From: Bedellia somnulentella
Lineage: Eukaryota > Arthropoda > Insecta > Lepidoptera > Bedelliidae
Assembly: GCA_963576735.1 (NCBI GenBank)
Contig: OY755190.1
Location: 9,107,695-9,171,694, forward strand
DNA: 64,000 nt
Direction: 5' to 3'
The translations under genes and the position numbers were made by a program. Shown here piece by piece: positions 12,601 through 27,600 of the stretch. Numbering within the stretch: position 1 is the stretch's first letter; every line of letters begins with the position of its first letter. Under the pieces are notes generated by a model. The model was not told where the DNA came from. It searched no databases and saw nothing but the letters and a program-made list of their open reading frames with translations.

Positions 12601-15600
12601 ATATCGTGAGGAAACCCACATGGCTAAGTTGTACTTAGTCATGTGACAGTGAATTCATAAAAAACGGCGGTACGCCTGTCCCCTATTACGTGGGTACACT
12701 GTCCAATCAAAACATGGGTATTCTGAACATCAGGTGACAATGTCACGTGATGTTCAGAAGTATTAGTACCTCTGCCAAACCTTTCGGGGTTATGCGGCGT
12801 GAACGTATGAGTTCTGTAAATTTGTCGAAAACATCATTTCATCACCATTTGTTTCATGAGCACTGGGCAAATATATTCAACTATTTTAGCTTTTGATTTC
12901 TGGTCACATAAACATAAGACATAAACGTTCACGCCGTTTATCCCCGAAGGGGTTGGCAGAGGTACCAATACTTCTGAACTCACATGGCAAGCGCCATCTA
13001 GTTTCCAGCGAAGGTACCCACGTTTTGCTTAGACAGTGTACTCACGTGATAGGGGGCAGGCCTATCGCCGTTTTGTACGAATACACTGTCACATGACTAA
13101 GTACAACTCAGCCATATGGGTTTCCTCACGATGTTTTCCCTCACCGTTAACAACCATGATAAATTAACCACACATATGACTTTAGAAAAGACAAATTGGT
13201 GTAGGCCCGACCCAGGATTGGAACTCACGCCCTTCTGTTTTCGGGCGGGTGTTCTACCCACTGGACTATCATGTCGCTTCTGGTCACATGTTTATTGATA
13301 TAAGTAATATTAAACATACTTCTGCAGGCATATCCTCTCAAGAAGCTGTGCTCATCATCATGCATTGAAATAATAAATTTGGCTTCCTTTGCAGTTTTTC
13401 TTAGGGCTGCTACATACAACGGAAGAGTCCTGTAAATGAACAGAATAACTTAACAATTGTCATATTTCCTTATTGACATAAGAGTTAATCATATTTTTAT
13501 ATTTGCCGCGTAGTGTCAGCTTAGAATAGCGCTACCCCGTTTCTACCGATGGGTATACTTAAGAGGTGACTAACGGTATTGGGGCTTTTGGGGGCTTTTG
13601 GGCGATGCGGTTGGAGAACCCTTCACCAACAACCTTTACTTTACCATCTTTTCTCTACTCAATTTTCTAAAAGTGGCTGAGGAATTTGTAACTCCTTAGC
13701 TCTGGCTATCCCTTCTAGGGATTTATAGCGAGAGTATATGTATGTATGTTTGCATATTTTATTAGTATATTATATTAAATAATCATCACCCAGTAAAAAC
13801 ATGTTCCAAATTCTAAAGCTCTATTCTAAATATAGAGGCCTCCTGTAATACTTTTCAGCTGTAGAGCATCTTTTAAGAAATTTATGAATCTACACCTACA
13901 CCTCTACACTAATATAATATTATAAAGAGGAAAACTTTGTTTGTTTGGTTGTAATGAATAGGCTCAAAAACTACTTGACTGATTTTTTAAATTCTTTCAC
14001 CATTCGAAAGCTACATTATCCACGAGTAACATAGACTATATTTTATTTTTTAAAAAAATAGGGTAGAAAAAATCAAACAAAGAAGTTACTTATTTTGCGT
14101 ACGCTGCCTAAACTACAAAAGATAGAACCATAAAATGTCATAATTAATTGTAGATCTTATAAATATCTACAAAAAAGTCCGCGACACACTATACCTATCT
14201 ATGTCGAGTGAGGCACAACAACCACATAATACATATAAAAGAAAGTCGTGTCAGTTACACTATTTATAACTCGAGAACAGATGAACCGATCTGGCTGAAA
14301 ATTGTTGGAGAGGTAGCTTAGAACTAGGAAAAGGACATAGGATATATGACATCACGCTAAATACTGTAGGGGGTAAACAGTGAAAATATTTAACACCATC
14401 CGTGCGAAGCCGGGGCGGACCTCTAGTGTAAAATAAACTAATAGATTGTACTGTTTGTCCAGAGCAAGTACATAAATAAATTTCGAGAATTATAGAAGCT
14501 ACGAATATTGAAAATATTTTTTTTACCATTTTTGACTTATTAGCTAAAATCACAATTTGTGTTCATCAATCAGTTTTATGTGTGTGATATTTCTTACCAT
14601 TTCTCATTATGAGCCCACTCTATCAAATGCCCAAGCATCGGTGTTTCTGAGGAAACTGGGAATTGTATTGGAGGATACAGCGCACTAATTTTGGGGTTGT
14701 AACTCTCCATATACAACCTGCAAATAAATAATGGTTTAACGTGATAAATTTTGTTAAAACTCTTGGTGAAGTTTTGACAGAAGTGAAGATGAGACAAAAA
14801 TTGTAATAGTTTATCTCAACTTATTATGTTGAATTAGCGTTAGGTTAGTCTAATAGAAACCCTCTTAAGTAAAAAAAATATATTAGTGCTTTTAAATTTT
14901 CTAATGCTTTAACTTGAATAAATATGGTAAGGTGTTTAGTCGCTTGTTCTTGTTACAAATGCAATACGGCAATTGCGACAGCAAAATTATTCGCTCATTT
15001 TTTTTTATTTCTTTTCATTATGTATTATTGAGTTTGAGTAAAACGTACATTCCAATAGCCTCTAATAAGAACACAGCATTGTCCGGATGTCCGCGACGAG
15101 TAAGCGGAATATTTACACAAGTCGGCGATAAGGATCTCTTCAAAATGGCTTGGAGCAACCCATGTGGTGCTATTTCTATTAGTACAGCATTTGGATGAAT
15201 CAGTTTGGATGTTTCTTCAAATAATACCGGATTCTGTAAATACATAATAGTGATACAGAGGGTTACCTTTAGAGCTCAAGTATTTTGTATTAAATAAAAT
15301 AACTCTGTAGCTGTATAGTATCGGCTTAGATAGCTGTGTAGTGCCAGCTTAGATTAGCACTATCTCGTTCCTTTCCGTCTACATAAGAGGCGACTAAGGG
15401 ATTTTTTAATGGATTTTTAGGCCATGCGCTTGGAGACCCATAACAAACAACCTTTATTTTACCGTCTTTTTTTTTTTTTTTTTGTTTACCGGTGGGGAAA
15501 TCCTCATGGATCCCCCGTCGCTCGAGAGAGCGACGGGGGTATGTCGGACTCTTACCGACTAAAACCCCACCGGTTCGGTGCTGGTGGCCCTGCGGCCTGT

Positions 15601-18600
15601 GCGGCGTCACCATGACTTTGTGTGCCGGGCGGCTGAAGGCCGCCCTGGCAGCGAAAAGGAGTGTGCCTAAGCTAAGTCGGATAGGAGTTTTTTTACCGTC
15701 TTTTCGAAAAGACGGTAAAATAAAGGTATCGGTCGGCTCTGGCTACCCCTTCTAAGGATATATAGCCATGAGTATATGTATGCTATAGTTCTGGTTTCTT
15801 CTTCTTGGAGCCACAACTTGGCTATGTAGTTTTTTCATGTTGTTTTCTCCGAGGGTTAACAACCATGTTAAAGTAAACATAGATATTTCTTTAAAATACA
15901 AAAAAATTTGTAGGTTGTAGGTTCTAGCCGTGTAGTGTCGGCTTAGAATAACAGTACCCCATTTCTACCCGTGGGTGATCGTAAGAGGCGACCAAGGGTA
16001 CAGGGGCTTATTAAGTGATTTTTGGGCGATGTGGTTGGAGACCCGTCACCAAAAACATTTATTATTACCATCTTTTCCCCAATCAACTTCCATAAGTGGC
16101 TGAGGAATTTTTCATTCCAAAGCTCTGGCTACCCCGTTAAGGGATTTATAGCCGTGAGTACATATGTATGTATGTATGTATGTTCGATTTAGGATTCGAA
16201 CTCACACCTCTCTGCAAGAGAAGGAGTGGCGGTGTGGTTTTCTCAACTCAGTTAATATGATAAATTATGAATAGAGATCTTTTGAAGAAAAACATTATGT
16301 TATTCCATAATAGCAGTTCTTCGAACACGTATAATTATAAAGGTTGGACGTTTAACTTAATCTTATAAAACAACAGCAGCCATGATAGTCCAATGTGCAT
16401 ACCGACCGCCCGTCAATGCAGACAGGCGTGAGTTCAAATCCCGGGTCGGGCCTACACCAATTGGTCTTTTTAAAGTCATATGTGTGGGGTTGTTTACCAT
16501 AGTAGTTAACGGTGAGGGAAAAAAACGTGAGGAAACTCATATAGCTAAGTTGTACTTAGTCATTTGACAGTGTACTCGTACCAAAAGGCGAGCCCCCTAT
16601 CACGTGAGTACACTGTCCATGCAAAACGTGGGTACTCTGTACACCAGGTGACGATTGAGACGTGATGTTGAGAAGTATTAGTACCTCTGCCAACCTCTTC
16701 GGGGATATAAGGCGTGAACGCTTGAGTCTTGAGCCTAATACATACTATACATACATATATATACTCACAGCTATAAATCCCTTGAAGGGGTAGCCAGAGC
16801 TAGGGAATGAGACATTCCTCAGCCACCTTTGGAAGTTGCGTGGGGAAAAGATGGTGAAATAAAGGTTGTTGGTGATGGGTCTCCAACCGCATCGCCCAAA
16901 AATCCCTTAAAAGCCCCAATACCGTTAGTCGCCTCTTACGTACACCCACCGGAAGAAATGGGGTAGTGCTATTCTAAGCCGACACTACACAGCAAATTGA
17001 GTCTAATAAGAATATAAAATGGCATTCTTACAAGAAGATTGTTTGTGTGATATTCCGCAGAGCAGTATTTTGCGGCCGGTTGGTCCCACTTGTCTTGTGG
17101 AACCGATGTGGACAGCCAGCGCTCACTCCGCTCTTTGGGGTTTTTAATGACGTCTTTCAAGTATTTTAGGAGTGTTGGACCTGAAATAAATAAATAATAT
17201 TAAAAATACTAGGTTCTAGGAAAACAACAAGACAGCATGATTTTTTAATAAATACCTACATATACTCAAGACTGTAAATCCCTAGAAGGGGTAGCCAGCG
17301 CTAAGGAATTAGAAATTCCTCAGCCACTCTTGGGAGTTAAGTGGGGAAAAGATGGTAAAATAAAGGTTGTTGGTGATAAGTCTCCAACCGCATCGCCAAA
17401 AATCCATTGAAAAGCCCCAATTCCCTTAATGGCCTTTTATGTACACCAACAGGAAGAAACGGGGTAGTGCTATTTTAAGCCGATATTTCACAACTTAATA
17501 TACGGATAATAAGTTTTTTACCTATATATGTTTTTTTTAATATACCGATAAAATCATTCATCATCATCATCATCAGCCCACACTCGTCCACTGCTGGACA
17601 TAGGCATCTCCCATGGCGCGCCACCTCTTCCTATCCTCGGCCAGCCTCATCCAACCACTCCCGGCCACCTGCTTTAGGTCGTCGGTCCAGCGGGCTGGAG
17701 GGCGCCCCACACTATAAATTATACCATTAAAAAAATCATATCATAAAAATCATTATTACCTGCTTTTTGTATATATCTTGAGTGATAAGCTATATTAGAA
17801 CATGGCACTTCTTTAGCAAATATTCCTTTGGCACTTAATTGGCTAACAAATTCCTTCATCTTGTCTGCAGGGCCAGAAATTGTACTTGATTCTGAACTAT
17901 TGTGACAGGCAACGTCTATTTCTGGTGGGCACATTGCTTTTATCTGTGAAATTTCACACAATTTAGTTTGTATAAAAATGACGAATCTGAAACTGGTTAA
18001 GTAATAGTCGTTTAATATTAACGAAGAACAGAGAAATATAAATAAAAACTAAAATCAATTACTCGACAGGTCTACTTAAGAGAGCGATGAATTTCATGAT
18101 TTTTTTCGTTGGTAGTGTATTAAACATAACATAACATAACATAAACGTTCACGCCGTTTATCCCCGAAGGGGTTGGCAGAGGTACCAATACTCCTGAACT
18201 CACATGGCAAGCGCCATCTAGTTTCCAGAGAAGGTACCCACGTTTTGCTTTGACAGTGTACTCACGTGATAGGGGGCAGGCCTATCGCCGTTTTTTGTAC
18301 GAAGTAGTGTATTAACTTTAATTTTTTTTAATTTCTTCTGGCAATGTACATATTTTGTGTAAATAAATACATTATTTTGCAATGGTTAGCCAAATCTAGG
18401 TTCTTATATTATAACATACATACACATATGCACATATATACTCAAGCCTAGTTCTCACTGGGGTAAGCAAAGACCATCTAAAGTGGTACGATCCAGCCAA
18501 ACCTCGATTTTCGTCTATAGCCATATTTTTTTAAAACATGACCTTTTATTAATAAATAAAGAATAAATAAAGGAAAGAAAAATTTCGACACAGGCGGGGA

Positions 18601-21600
18601 TCGAACCCGCGACCTCGGGTAAACGCCCCGACGCTCTGCCAACTGAGCTACCGTGTCAATTGGCTGCCAGTGCGAAATTCTTCTATCCTTTATTTCTGGC
18701 ACTGGCAGCCAATTGACACGGTAGCTCAGTTGGTAGAGCGTCGTCGGGGCGTTTACCCGAGGTCGCGGGTTCGATCCCCGCCTGTGTCGAAATTTTTCTT
18801 TCCTTTATTTATTCTTTATTTATTAGTAATAATCCCCACATTAGGTTTTCATGAACAAAAAGATTTAAATTTATGACCTTTTATTATTCACACTTTAGAC
18901 GCAAGCCTTAAGCAAATTCTTTATTTTATGATCATTCGAAACTTAAATTACAAACGTCAGCCTTTTGAGCACACTCTCTATTTTATACCAATTGTAAACT
19001 TCAAGTAACAAAAAGATCTCACTTGATCATAACCAAGTCCAACGGCAGCCATCGATCCAGTGACAAACTTGGTCTGAACAGAAACCAGTCCACGGCTGTA
19101 GGCAGATAGAATCATCTCTTCGGCAGTGAAGCAACCGTCTGCGTAAGCACAACCCAGTTCACCAACACTGTGTCCTGCAAATTATAAAAACAGTGTATCA
19201 CCTATGGTTCATGCAGTGGTTGGAGACCCATCACCAAAAACCTTTATTTTTACCATCTTTTCCTTACTCAACTTCCAAAAGTGGCTGAGGAATTTATAAT
19301 TCCTTAGCTCTGGTTACCCCTTCTAGGGAAATATAGCCGTGAGTATATGTCTGTATGTATGTATTCATGCAGTGTAGTGCCGGCTTAGAATGCCACCACC
19401 TCTTTATGGGGCTTTTTAAAGTGTTTTTTGGGCGATGCGGTTGGAGACCCATCACCAACGATACTTTATTTTAGCATCTTCTCCCCTATTAACTTCTAAA
19501 TGTTGCTGAGGAGTTTCTAGCTCTGAAGCTCTGGCTACCCCTTTTTGGAATTTATGGCCGTAAGTATATGTATGTACGTTCGTGCATTTAAAATAAATGG
19601 TTTTTTATATCATAAAGAATAAGCGGTATAATAAATTTTTATATTAATCTTTAAAAGGTATTCAGTTTTTTTTCAATCTGAATAAAGTTTCTGTTTATGA
19701 GGCAAAACTTAGGTAAAATAAGTAAAAGAGTTCTTTAGAAATAGCAAAACATAATAATCCGACACTGAATAACCCTAGAATCGTTATCTATAAGCTACAC
19801 GTTTTAATGTATATTATTTTGGAATATACATTAAGAAAGTTTATTATATAACCGCGATAGCTCAGTGGGTAGAACACCTCTTATTGTGCCGACGATGAGG
19901 GTACAAATCCCGGGTCGGGCCTAAGCCAATTTGTCTTTTCTAATGTCATTTGTCTGGTAAATTTATCATGGTGAGGAAAAATAGCTTTAGGAAACCCACG
20001 CAATACCATCTGTTATGTGAAAGTGTATTCGTACAAAACGGCGATTGGCCTGGCGGCGTGGCCCTATCACGTGAGTATACTGTCCAAGCAAAACATGGGT
20101 ACTCTGATCACCAGGTGACCATATCACGTGATGTTCAGAAGTATTAGTACCTCTGCCATTCCTTTCGGGGATATACGGCTATTTTCAGGCTTACCTATAA
20201 TTTTATCAGGAACGATCCCCACAGCTCTCAAAACATCAGTTAAACCAATTTGGATTGCAGCGATTCCAACGAACGAGTGCAGAATGTTGTCAAACATAGT
20301 TTTGTCCGGCGAAGTTATTATGTTTACAATATCTAGGCCTTTTGGTTCCAATACTTTGCGGCAGCTGTAACATGAAGAGAAAAATTTACCTATATATTAT
20401 TGCAGAAATATTTTTTGTAGGTCAAAATTATTGGCAAACTCAAGTTATTGTTGAAATTTTATTGAATATTATATCTAGTACAAGTAAATATCTTAAAGTT
20501 ATAGTAAAAAATATTATAATATTAGTTCGGATGGATATATATATTATTTATTATTATATTATTTTCATTTAAAAGTGGCTAAGGAAATTCCAATTCTAAA
20601 CTATCCCTTGTGAGTATGTGTTTGAATGTAAAAATGTATTATTACCGTTCAATGGAATCTCTAAAAATAGGTATCCGCATGAGGTCGGTTCCCATTCCCG
20701 CCCATTGAGAGCCCATACCACTGTAAATAAACCAGAGTGGTTTGTTTGCGTCGTCACAGTAGTCTACTTTCTCAGCTAATGCTATGGTCTTGTTTTCATC
20801 GTTCAGCCCTGAAAAAATTAATTAATATTACAAGTATATTTGGTTTCAAAATTTGGTCAAAGCTTGGTCATACAGGACTTAACTAAATAGAGAAGAAACA
20901 AGAATGTCCTTATCCGTAAGGGGTTCAGTTTATTACCACTGATTTAAGCGAAGAAAAGCAGAAGACCAACAAAAATTAGGACATTGAATCAACCAATCAG
21001 AGACAATTGATTTTGCCAATTGGCTTTTACATTTGCAAAATCAATTAGCAATTTACTAATTAGTTTTCACCGCTGTTTTTTAGCAATTTTTGTATTAAAC
21101 TGCGTTTGGTTTGAATGAAGATATTTGTAATAGAACAGTGTTTCAAAATTACGCCAGCATTAACTTATTGAAAAATATCCAATTAAAGTATAAAATATAT
21201 TTTTTTACCTAAAATACAGAAACCTCTTCCAAGATGACCTGAGGTATTGTCTTCGTGATTTTTGTGCAACAGAGCTATCTCTTCAGGATCAATAGGCCGA
21301 GATTTCAGGTCATCAATTATCTTATGGACTGCTGATTCTTGACGTCCAGATAATAATACAAGATGTGGGATAGTCGATTTGTATTTAGATAAATCCTGAA
21401 ATAGAAGAATATTTTAAAGAATTTTCAAGTTGAAGTTACGGCGTGAAAGTGGAGTTTAATTTATAGCTAGTTCTTAAAAGCAAATTGACCTCAATGAAAA
21501 GCCGCCCTCTAAATAAGAAACCATTAACTGTTTTCTATTGACTTCAATGGGAAAATATTATTTCGGTGGTTATTCCTCAATGGTAAGTTTGATGGGTGTC

Positions 21601-24600
21601 GACACCTCTTTCGATACTTAGCGATGTCCACTTGATCACTGTGCGAAATTTGGTACATATCGGTCGAGCCGTTCCAGACGAGTTCGATCACAAAGAAATG
21701 TCCTACCCGCGTATAAGCAAAATTAAGCAATCCTTAAGTGGCTCTTTCTCGTCGATCATTCGAATATAACGAAAATACACATCAATTATTTCATACCTTA
21801 GGTTTGTAGTGTCCACTGAGTAAAACATGCAGGTTCAGCCCAGTCACAGACAAGCTGTTGACACCGACAAAGGATCTCTTGAACTCCGTGTGTTCTGTTA
21901 CAATTTTCATGCTACCGTCAGTCAGAGCAGCAATATCGTCCCGGGGATTTTCACAATGGAGATTTGCTGCTATTTTACCGGTTCGGTAAGCGAGTAGTAC
22001 CTATAATTATATAATACAATTAATGAAGAACGTCTTAGAATAACACATACCCATTTCTTCCCATGGGTTTCAGGAAAGGCGACTTAGTAAATTGAGGAAT
22101 TAAAGTTATTTATGTGGCTGAAGACTTATCACCAATATCTCTTTCTTTGTTTAGTAAATGCTCCAAAATTAAAGTAACTGAGGGATTTCTAAATCTGAAG
22201 ATCTGGCTACTAGTTTCGGGATACAATAGCTTTTACGCTTAGTATTTTTCTATGCTTCTTACTTTAGTGATAGATGATATTCCGGAAGCAGCTTCAGTGT
22301 AACCAATGTTTGACATGACACTTCCCACTAGTAAAGGCTCCTTTCGATCTTGACAAAACACGTTACTAATTGCTGTTAGTTCACTTTTGTCAGCATCAGG
22401 TACAGCTGAAATTTCAAGCATATCGCATTATCTTTTATTGATATACCTACTCTAGATTATAAAAAAATGATTTTTTTACAGGTAAAAAAACTATATCTAA
22501 CCAACAGTTTTTCGGGTTTTTATAACTTTGGACTCGTATTTTGGGATTTGAATTGGTGTGAAATTAGCACTGAGAAAAGCTAAAACAATTCTCAACCTTC
22601 GGCACTAGGTGATTTTTTAACAATGTTGAGTGTTTTTACCAAGGAAGATAAAACAAATATTAAATTTTATTACATTAAGCAATATTAATTCTAACCAAAT
22701 ATATAATCAAAAATTAAAATAGATTTAAACCTGAGCCAAATGCTTCAACGTATTCAACTTGCGAAGGAGACACTCCGATGTCGGTGTAAAAGTCTTTGAT
22801 GAATCGAGACAGCTTTAAACCATCACGATATGGGCCATATTTATGGCGGTTCTTCTCATCAAGAAGTGGAGCAAATTCACTTTTTACGTAGCGTACTTCA
22901 GCGTAAATTCTGCAAGAACACAAATTTAAGAAATATATATTTATGTAGAATAATCACTAATAAGTTAAAAATACATATGTAAATACATTTCCTAACAACC
23001 ATAAATCCCAAAAAGGGGCAGCCAGAGCTTTAGATCTAGAAACCCCTCAGACACATTTGGAAGTGGATACGGGAAAGCATGGCTGAAATAAAGTATCGTT
23101 GGTGATGGGTCTCCAACCGCATTGCCCAAAAGCCACTTAAAAAGCCCCTTAGTCGCCTCATTCGACACCTGTTATGGGTAGAAAGGGGTAGTGACATTCT
23201 AAGCCGGCTCTACACGGCAAGTTAACCTAACACTTCAAATTTGCATTTAAACTATGCAATGCGGATGTGTACATATTTTTGATGAATAATCAAACAAAAC
23301 TAATAATATATCTATCCCTCTTACATATTTATGATGAATAACCAAACAAAACAAATACCTGTTTAAAATAGACATACCTGTTAGCATCTTTAGCTTTCTG
23401 CAGAAGCATAACATTGACGGCGTCAGATCTTGCACAGCCATCGGCATTTTTATCGAAAGATTTTGTTTTTCCGTCTGGGCATAGTTTCATGATTCTGTAA
23501 GCAATGTCATATACGTAAACAAACAAAAGAACATTATATAAGTATAAGCTTTAGTTACAAAACTAACGAAGACACTATTATCATAAATGAAACGAAATTT
23601 CACGTTAAAAGAACAGCAATTATATTCAGTTTCATACTTTTTATCGATTTCTTAGAGTATTTTCATAGGTTAATCTTGAACGATCACATTAACATGAAAG
23701 AATAATACACACCTTTTTTCACACGTAAAATGTTTCTAAAGATTTTAACTTAGATATATTCTATGAATCAACAAGTGCTTAAATACCACAGTGAAAGTTA
23801 CAGTTTAAGCAGCTAAGTTATTAAACTTGTTAAATAAAACAAAGTTGTACAGATTGACATTTGTGCTTTTAACTCACAAAAGACTCAGCAGAACATACAT
23901 TTAAACTGAATATAATTTTGTAGTGATAGCAATATCCCCAATATCCTCAGAGCAAGCAGAGTTACTGGTTCTTCTAGTATTATGATATTTATTTACGTTT
24001 TTTCAGAGTACTTTGATTTGATTTACTTTGCTGTGTAGTGTCGGCTTAGAATAACACTACCCCATTTCTGCCGGTGGGTGTACGTAAGAGGCGACTAACG
24101 GTATTGGGGCTTTTAAGCTTACATTGTTGTGATAAGAGCAGTACTTCAAACCAAAATTCTTTTTTAGGGCAGTAAGTTCAGAAGCAGTGGCCGAAACTAA
24201 TTACTTTACGGTCTTTCATCAGAACATAGAAGGATTATTGAATAAACAGGAGAACGTCGTTATAGCTATTACTGATCTCAACTCTCAGGGTTTAGATATT
24301 GACGCCTTATGTTTCACAGAACATTTCATCAAAACGGGACACGAGACCAATCTTTCAGCAATAACTGGGTATACTCTCGCTACAGCATACCAGAGGCCAG
24401 ACCAGAACAGGGGCGGATCCTGCATATTACTACGAGAGGGTATAAAATTTGAAACATTAGATATCGCATTACAATTGTCACAGCCATTTAATTTTGAGTG
24501 TTGCGCTATAAAGATTACTGTATTGAATTTAGTTATAGTTTGTGTATACAGAATACCTTCTGGTAAAATAAATATATTTTTTGAAAATTTCCATAAGCTT

Positions 24601-27600
24601 TTGTCTAAGATATGTATGAAAAAAAATAAAGTAATAGTTTGTGGTGACTTTAACATAGATATTTTACAAAAAGAAAGCAAAGTTACAAAATTGTTTCTAA
24701 ACTTAATCTATAATTTTAAATTGGAACCGCAAATAAAAACATATACTCACTCGACTTATACTTCAAAAACTTGCATCGATAATATCTTATCCAACTTTCA
24801 GGGTACAGGTAAGGTTCACAAGTTAGGGCTTTCACGACATTTTGCTCAAACGTTTCAATATGTACAAAAGAGAGCCGATTTTTATACGAACTTTTACTTT
24901 AAATATTGTTATGATTATTGTAATGAAAATTTACATAAGTTTTATAATGTAATCTCTAGTTTAACGTTTAACGATGTTTTAGATAACTATGATTTTCAAC
25001 ATTCTTTTCATACTTTTTATGACAATTTAAAATTATTTAGAGACCTTTGTTTTCCTAAAATTAGAATAAAAATAAACAATAAAACACATCTAAGGTGGTT
25101 GACTAAAGGTATAAAATATTCTAGTCGTTTTAAAAGAACAATGTATTATAAAACTAGGAAAACCCGTTGTAATATAAATGTATCGAAGTATATGAGGTAC
25201 TCGAAAATACTTAGTAAGTGCATAATAATGGCTAAAAAATCATGTAATCAAGACTTTATAATGAAATCTGAAAATAAATGTAGAGCAACTTGGAAAATTA
25301 TAAATGGTGGGAAATCAAAACCATCAAATGTTATATCGGAAATTATATATAGAGATTCGCTTGTAGTATGTCCACAAAAAATATCACAAATATTTAACGA
25401 TAATTTCATCGATATGATATCTTCAAAATGTATCCTAAAAGCAAGGGGTAGTAAAGACAATATGTCTACTAAAAATTCTTTATTTCTCATGCCAATTTCA
25501 GAGCAAGAAACAGTAAACATTATAAAGTCGTTGAAAAACACAAATTCTGTTGGAATAGACAAAATAACAACAAAATTAATAAAAATGTGTTGTGCTGAAT
25601 TAGCTGTTCCTCTAACACATCTTATTAATCTTTCTTTCCAACAGGGACTTTTTCCGGATGGACTAAAAATGTCAATTATTAAACCCTTGCACAAAAAGGG
25701 CTGTAAGAAAAATATGGATAATTATAGACCTATAGCGTTAATATCAATTTTGTCAAAAACATTTGAGAAGGCAATGTCTAAAAGATTGTGGGAATTTATA
25801 GGCAAGGAGAAAATACTAGCGGCCGAACAGTTCGGATTTCGTGAACATAGATCGACAGTAATGGCAGTTACTTTGCTAGTAAAAAGCATTGTAGAAAGTA
25901 TGGATAGTGTTAAACCTATAGATGTAATTTTTATGGACACGATGAAAGGTTTTGATTTGGTAGACCATAATATTATAGTTAAAAAATTGGAAGCTTATGG
26001 AATTCGCGGTAATGCGCTTAATTGGTTAATCTCATATCTAAGTCATAGGTCGCAATGTACATGTATACAAAGCCACTCAAGAAATAAAAAAACAATGACA
26101 ATTAAAGAGTACTATTCCAATTTCCGTATAAATAAATATGGAGTCCCACAGGGAAGTATATTAGGACCCCTTTTGTTTATACTGTATATTAATGACCTCC
26201 CAAAATCAGTTGACGATGAAATTATACTTTATGCAGATGACAGCGTTGCAGTTATTAAAGATAATAGTTTTACATCACTAGAACAACATGCGACCGCGAC
26301 TCTTTGTAAAATAGGTAACTGGATGGAAGTAAATAATTTACGACTAAATAGTGATAAAACTAAGCATATGCAATTTTCCCACCCGAATAAAATAGTTCCC
26401 AATTTGAATATAGTATACAAAGAACAAACAATACAAAAAGTTAATTCATTTCTGTTTTTGGGTATATCAATTGATCAGCACCTCAACTGGAAATCACATT
26501 GTGATATTCTCTGCAAAAAAATAAACAAGTATGTGTATGCACTAGGTCGCATTGTAAGATTATCCTCAGAACAAGCTGGCAAATTGACATACCATGGCTA
26601 CGTAGGTTCCTTATTACGTTATGGAGTAATACTGTGGGGAAACTCCACTGATGTGCTTTCAGTTTTCATATCTCAGAAAAAATGTATAAGGTCACTCTGT
26701 TCTATCAGCGACCAGACAGTATCGTGCCGACCACTTTTTAAAAAATTAAAAATTCTCCCTTTGGCCTGTATTTACATTTACGAAGCAACATTATACGTTA
26801 TAAAGAATTTTCAGACTTTCGAACCAGCTCATATGGGTTATCATTCGCAACGGTTACAGATGAAAAACCAAAATAAACTTACAGTACCTAATTTTAAACT
26901 ATCATCAAGCAGAAAATCATTTTGTGTAGTCTCTGTTAGGGTATATAATTCTGTACCTGATGAAATGAAGCTTTTACCCATAAATAAATTAAAAAGACAT
27001 TTATTTAATTGGTTGCTGGAAAATTGTTTTTACTCCATGAATGAATTTTTTGATAGGAATAAGAATATTAATATAATGTAATTAATGATATTTGACATGT
27101 ATTTCATATTTTTTTTCTATTGTGCTGTTATTATGTGTTTGTTGATATGCATGACATAGTATTTTAAAATTGTTTCAATTTATAATTATTTTTTTATTGA
27201 TATTAGTTTTTTTTTTTAACCCGTGAGAAGGCGCGCCTAATTTTCTTACACGAGAAGGCGCGCGCGAGCAAATCGCTCACACTATGATAAATGCTCATAT
27301 TTTTTGTGTTTCTATATTTATTGGCTTATAATATATTTAAATAAATAACACAAAGTTTAGTAACTAAGAAAACAAGTATTTTCATCAAAACTATTAAACA
27401 TAATAGCAACTTCGAACGCAAATAACAAAACAACCTGGAATTAATTTTTTTTTTGGATCGTTTCATAAAAATCACAATAAAAACTGTTTAATAACAAAAA
27501 CTAAAAAGTGTTATTCATCCATTAAATCTACACTAATGAGCCTCTAGAAACATACTGAACACATGTATTTCACATGTTCGGTGCAAAGTAATTGCTTGCA

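Noticed and set aside
18587..18788. Working tRNA genes
   Set aside because: The anticodon loop lacks U33, the second copy has extra bases, and both lie in an inverted repeat, so I list them as tRNA-like relics.
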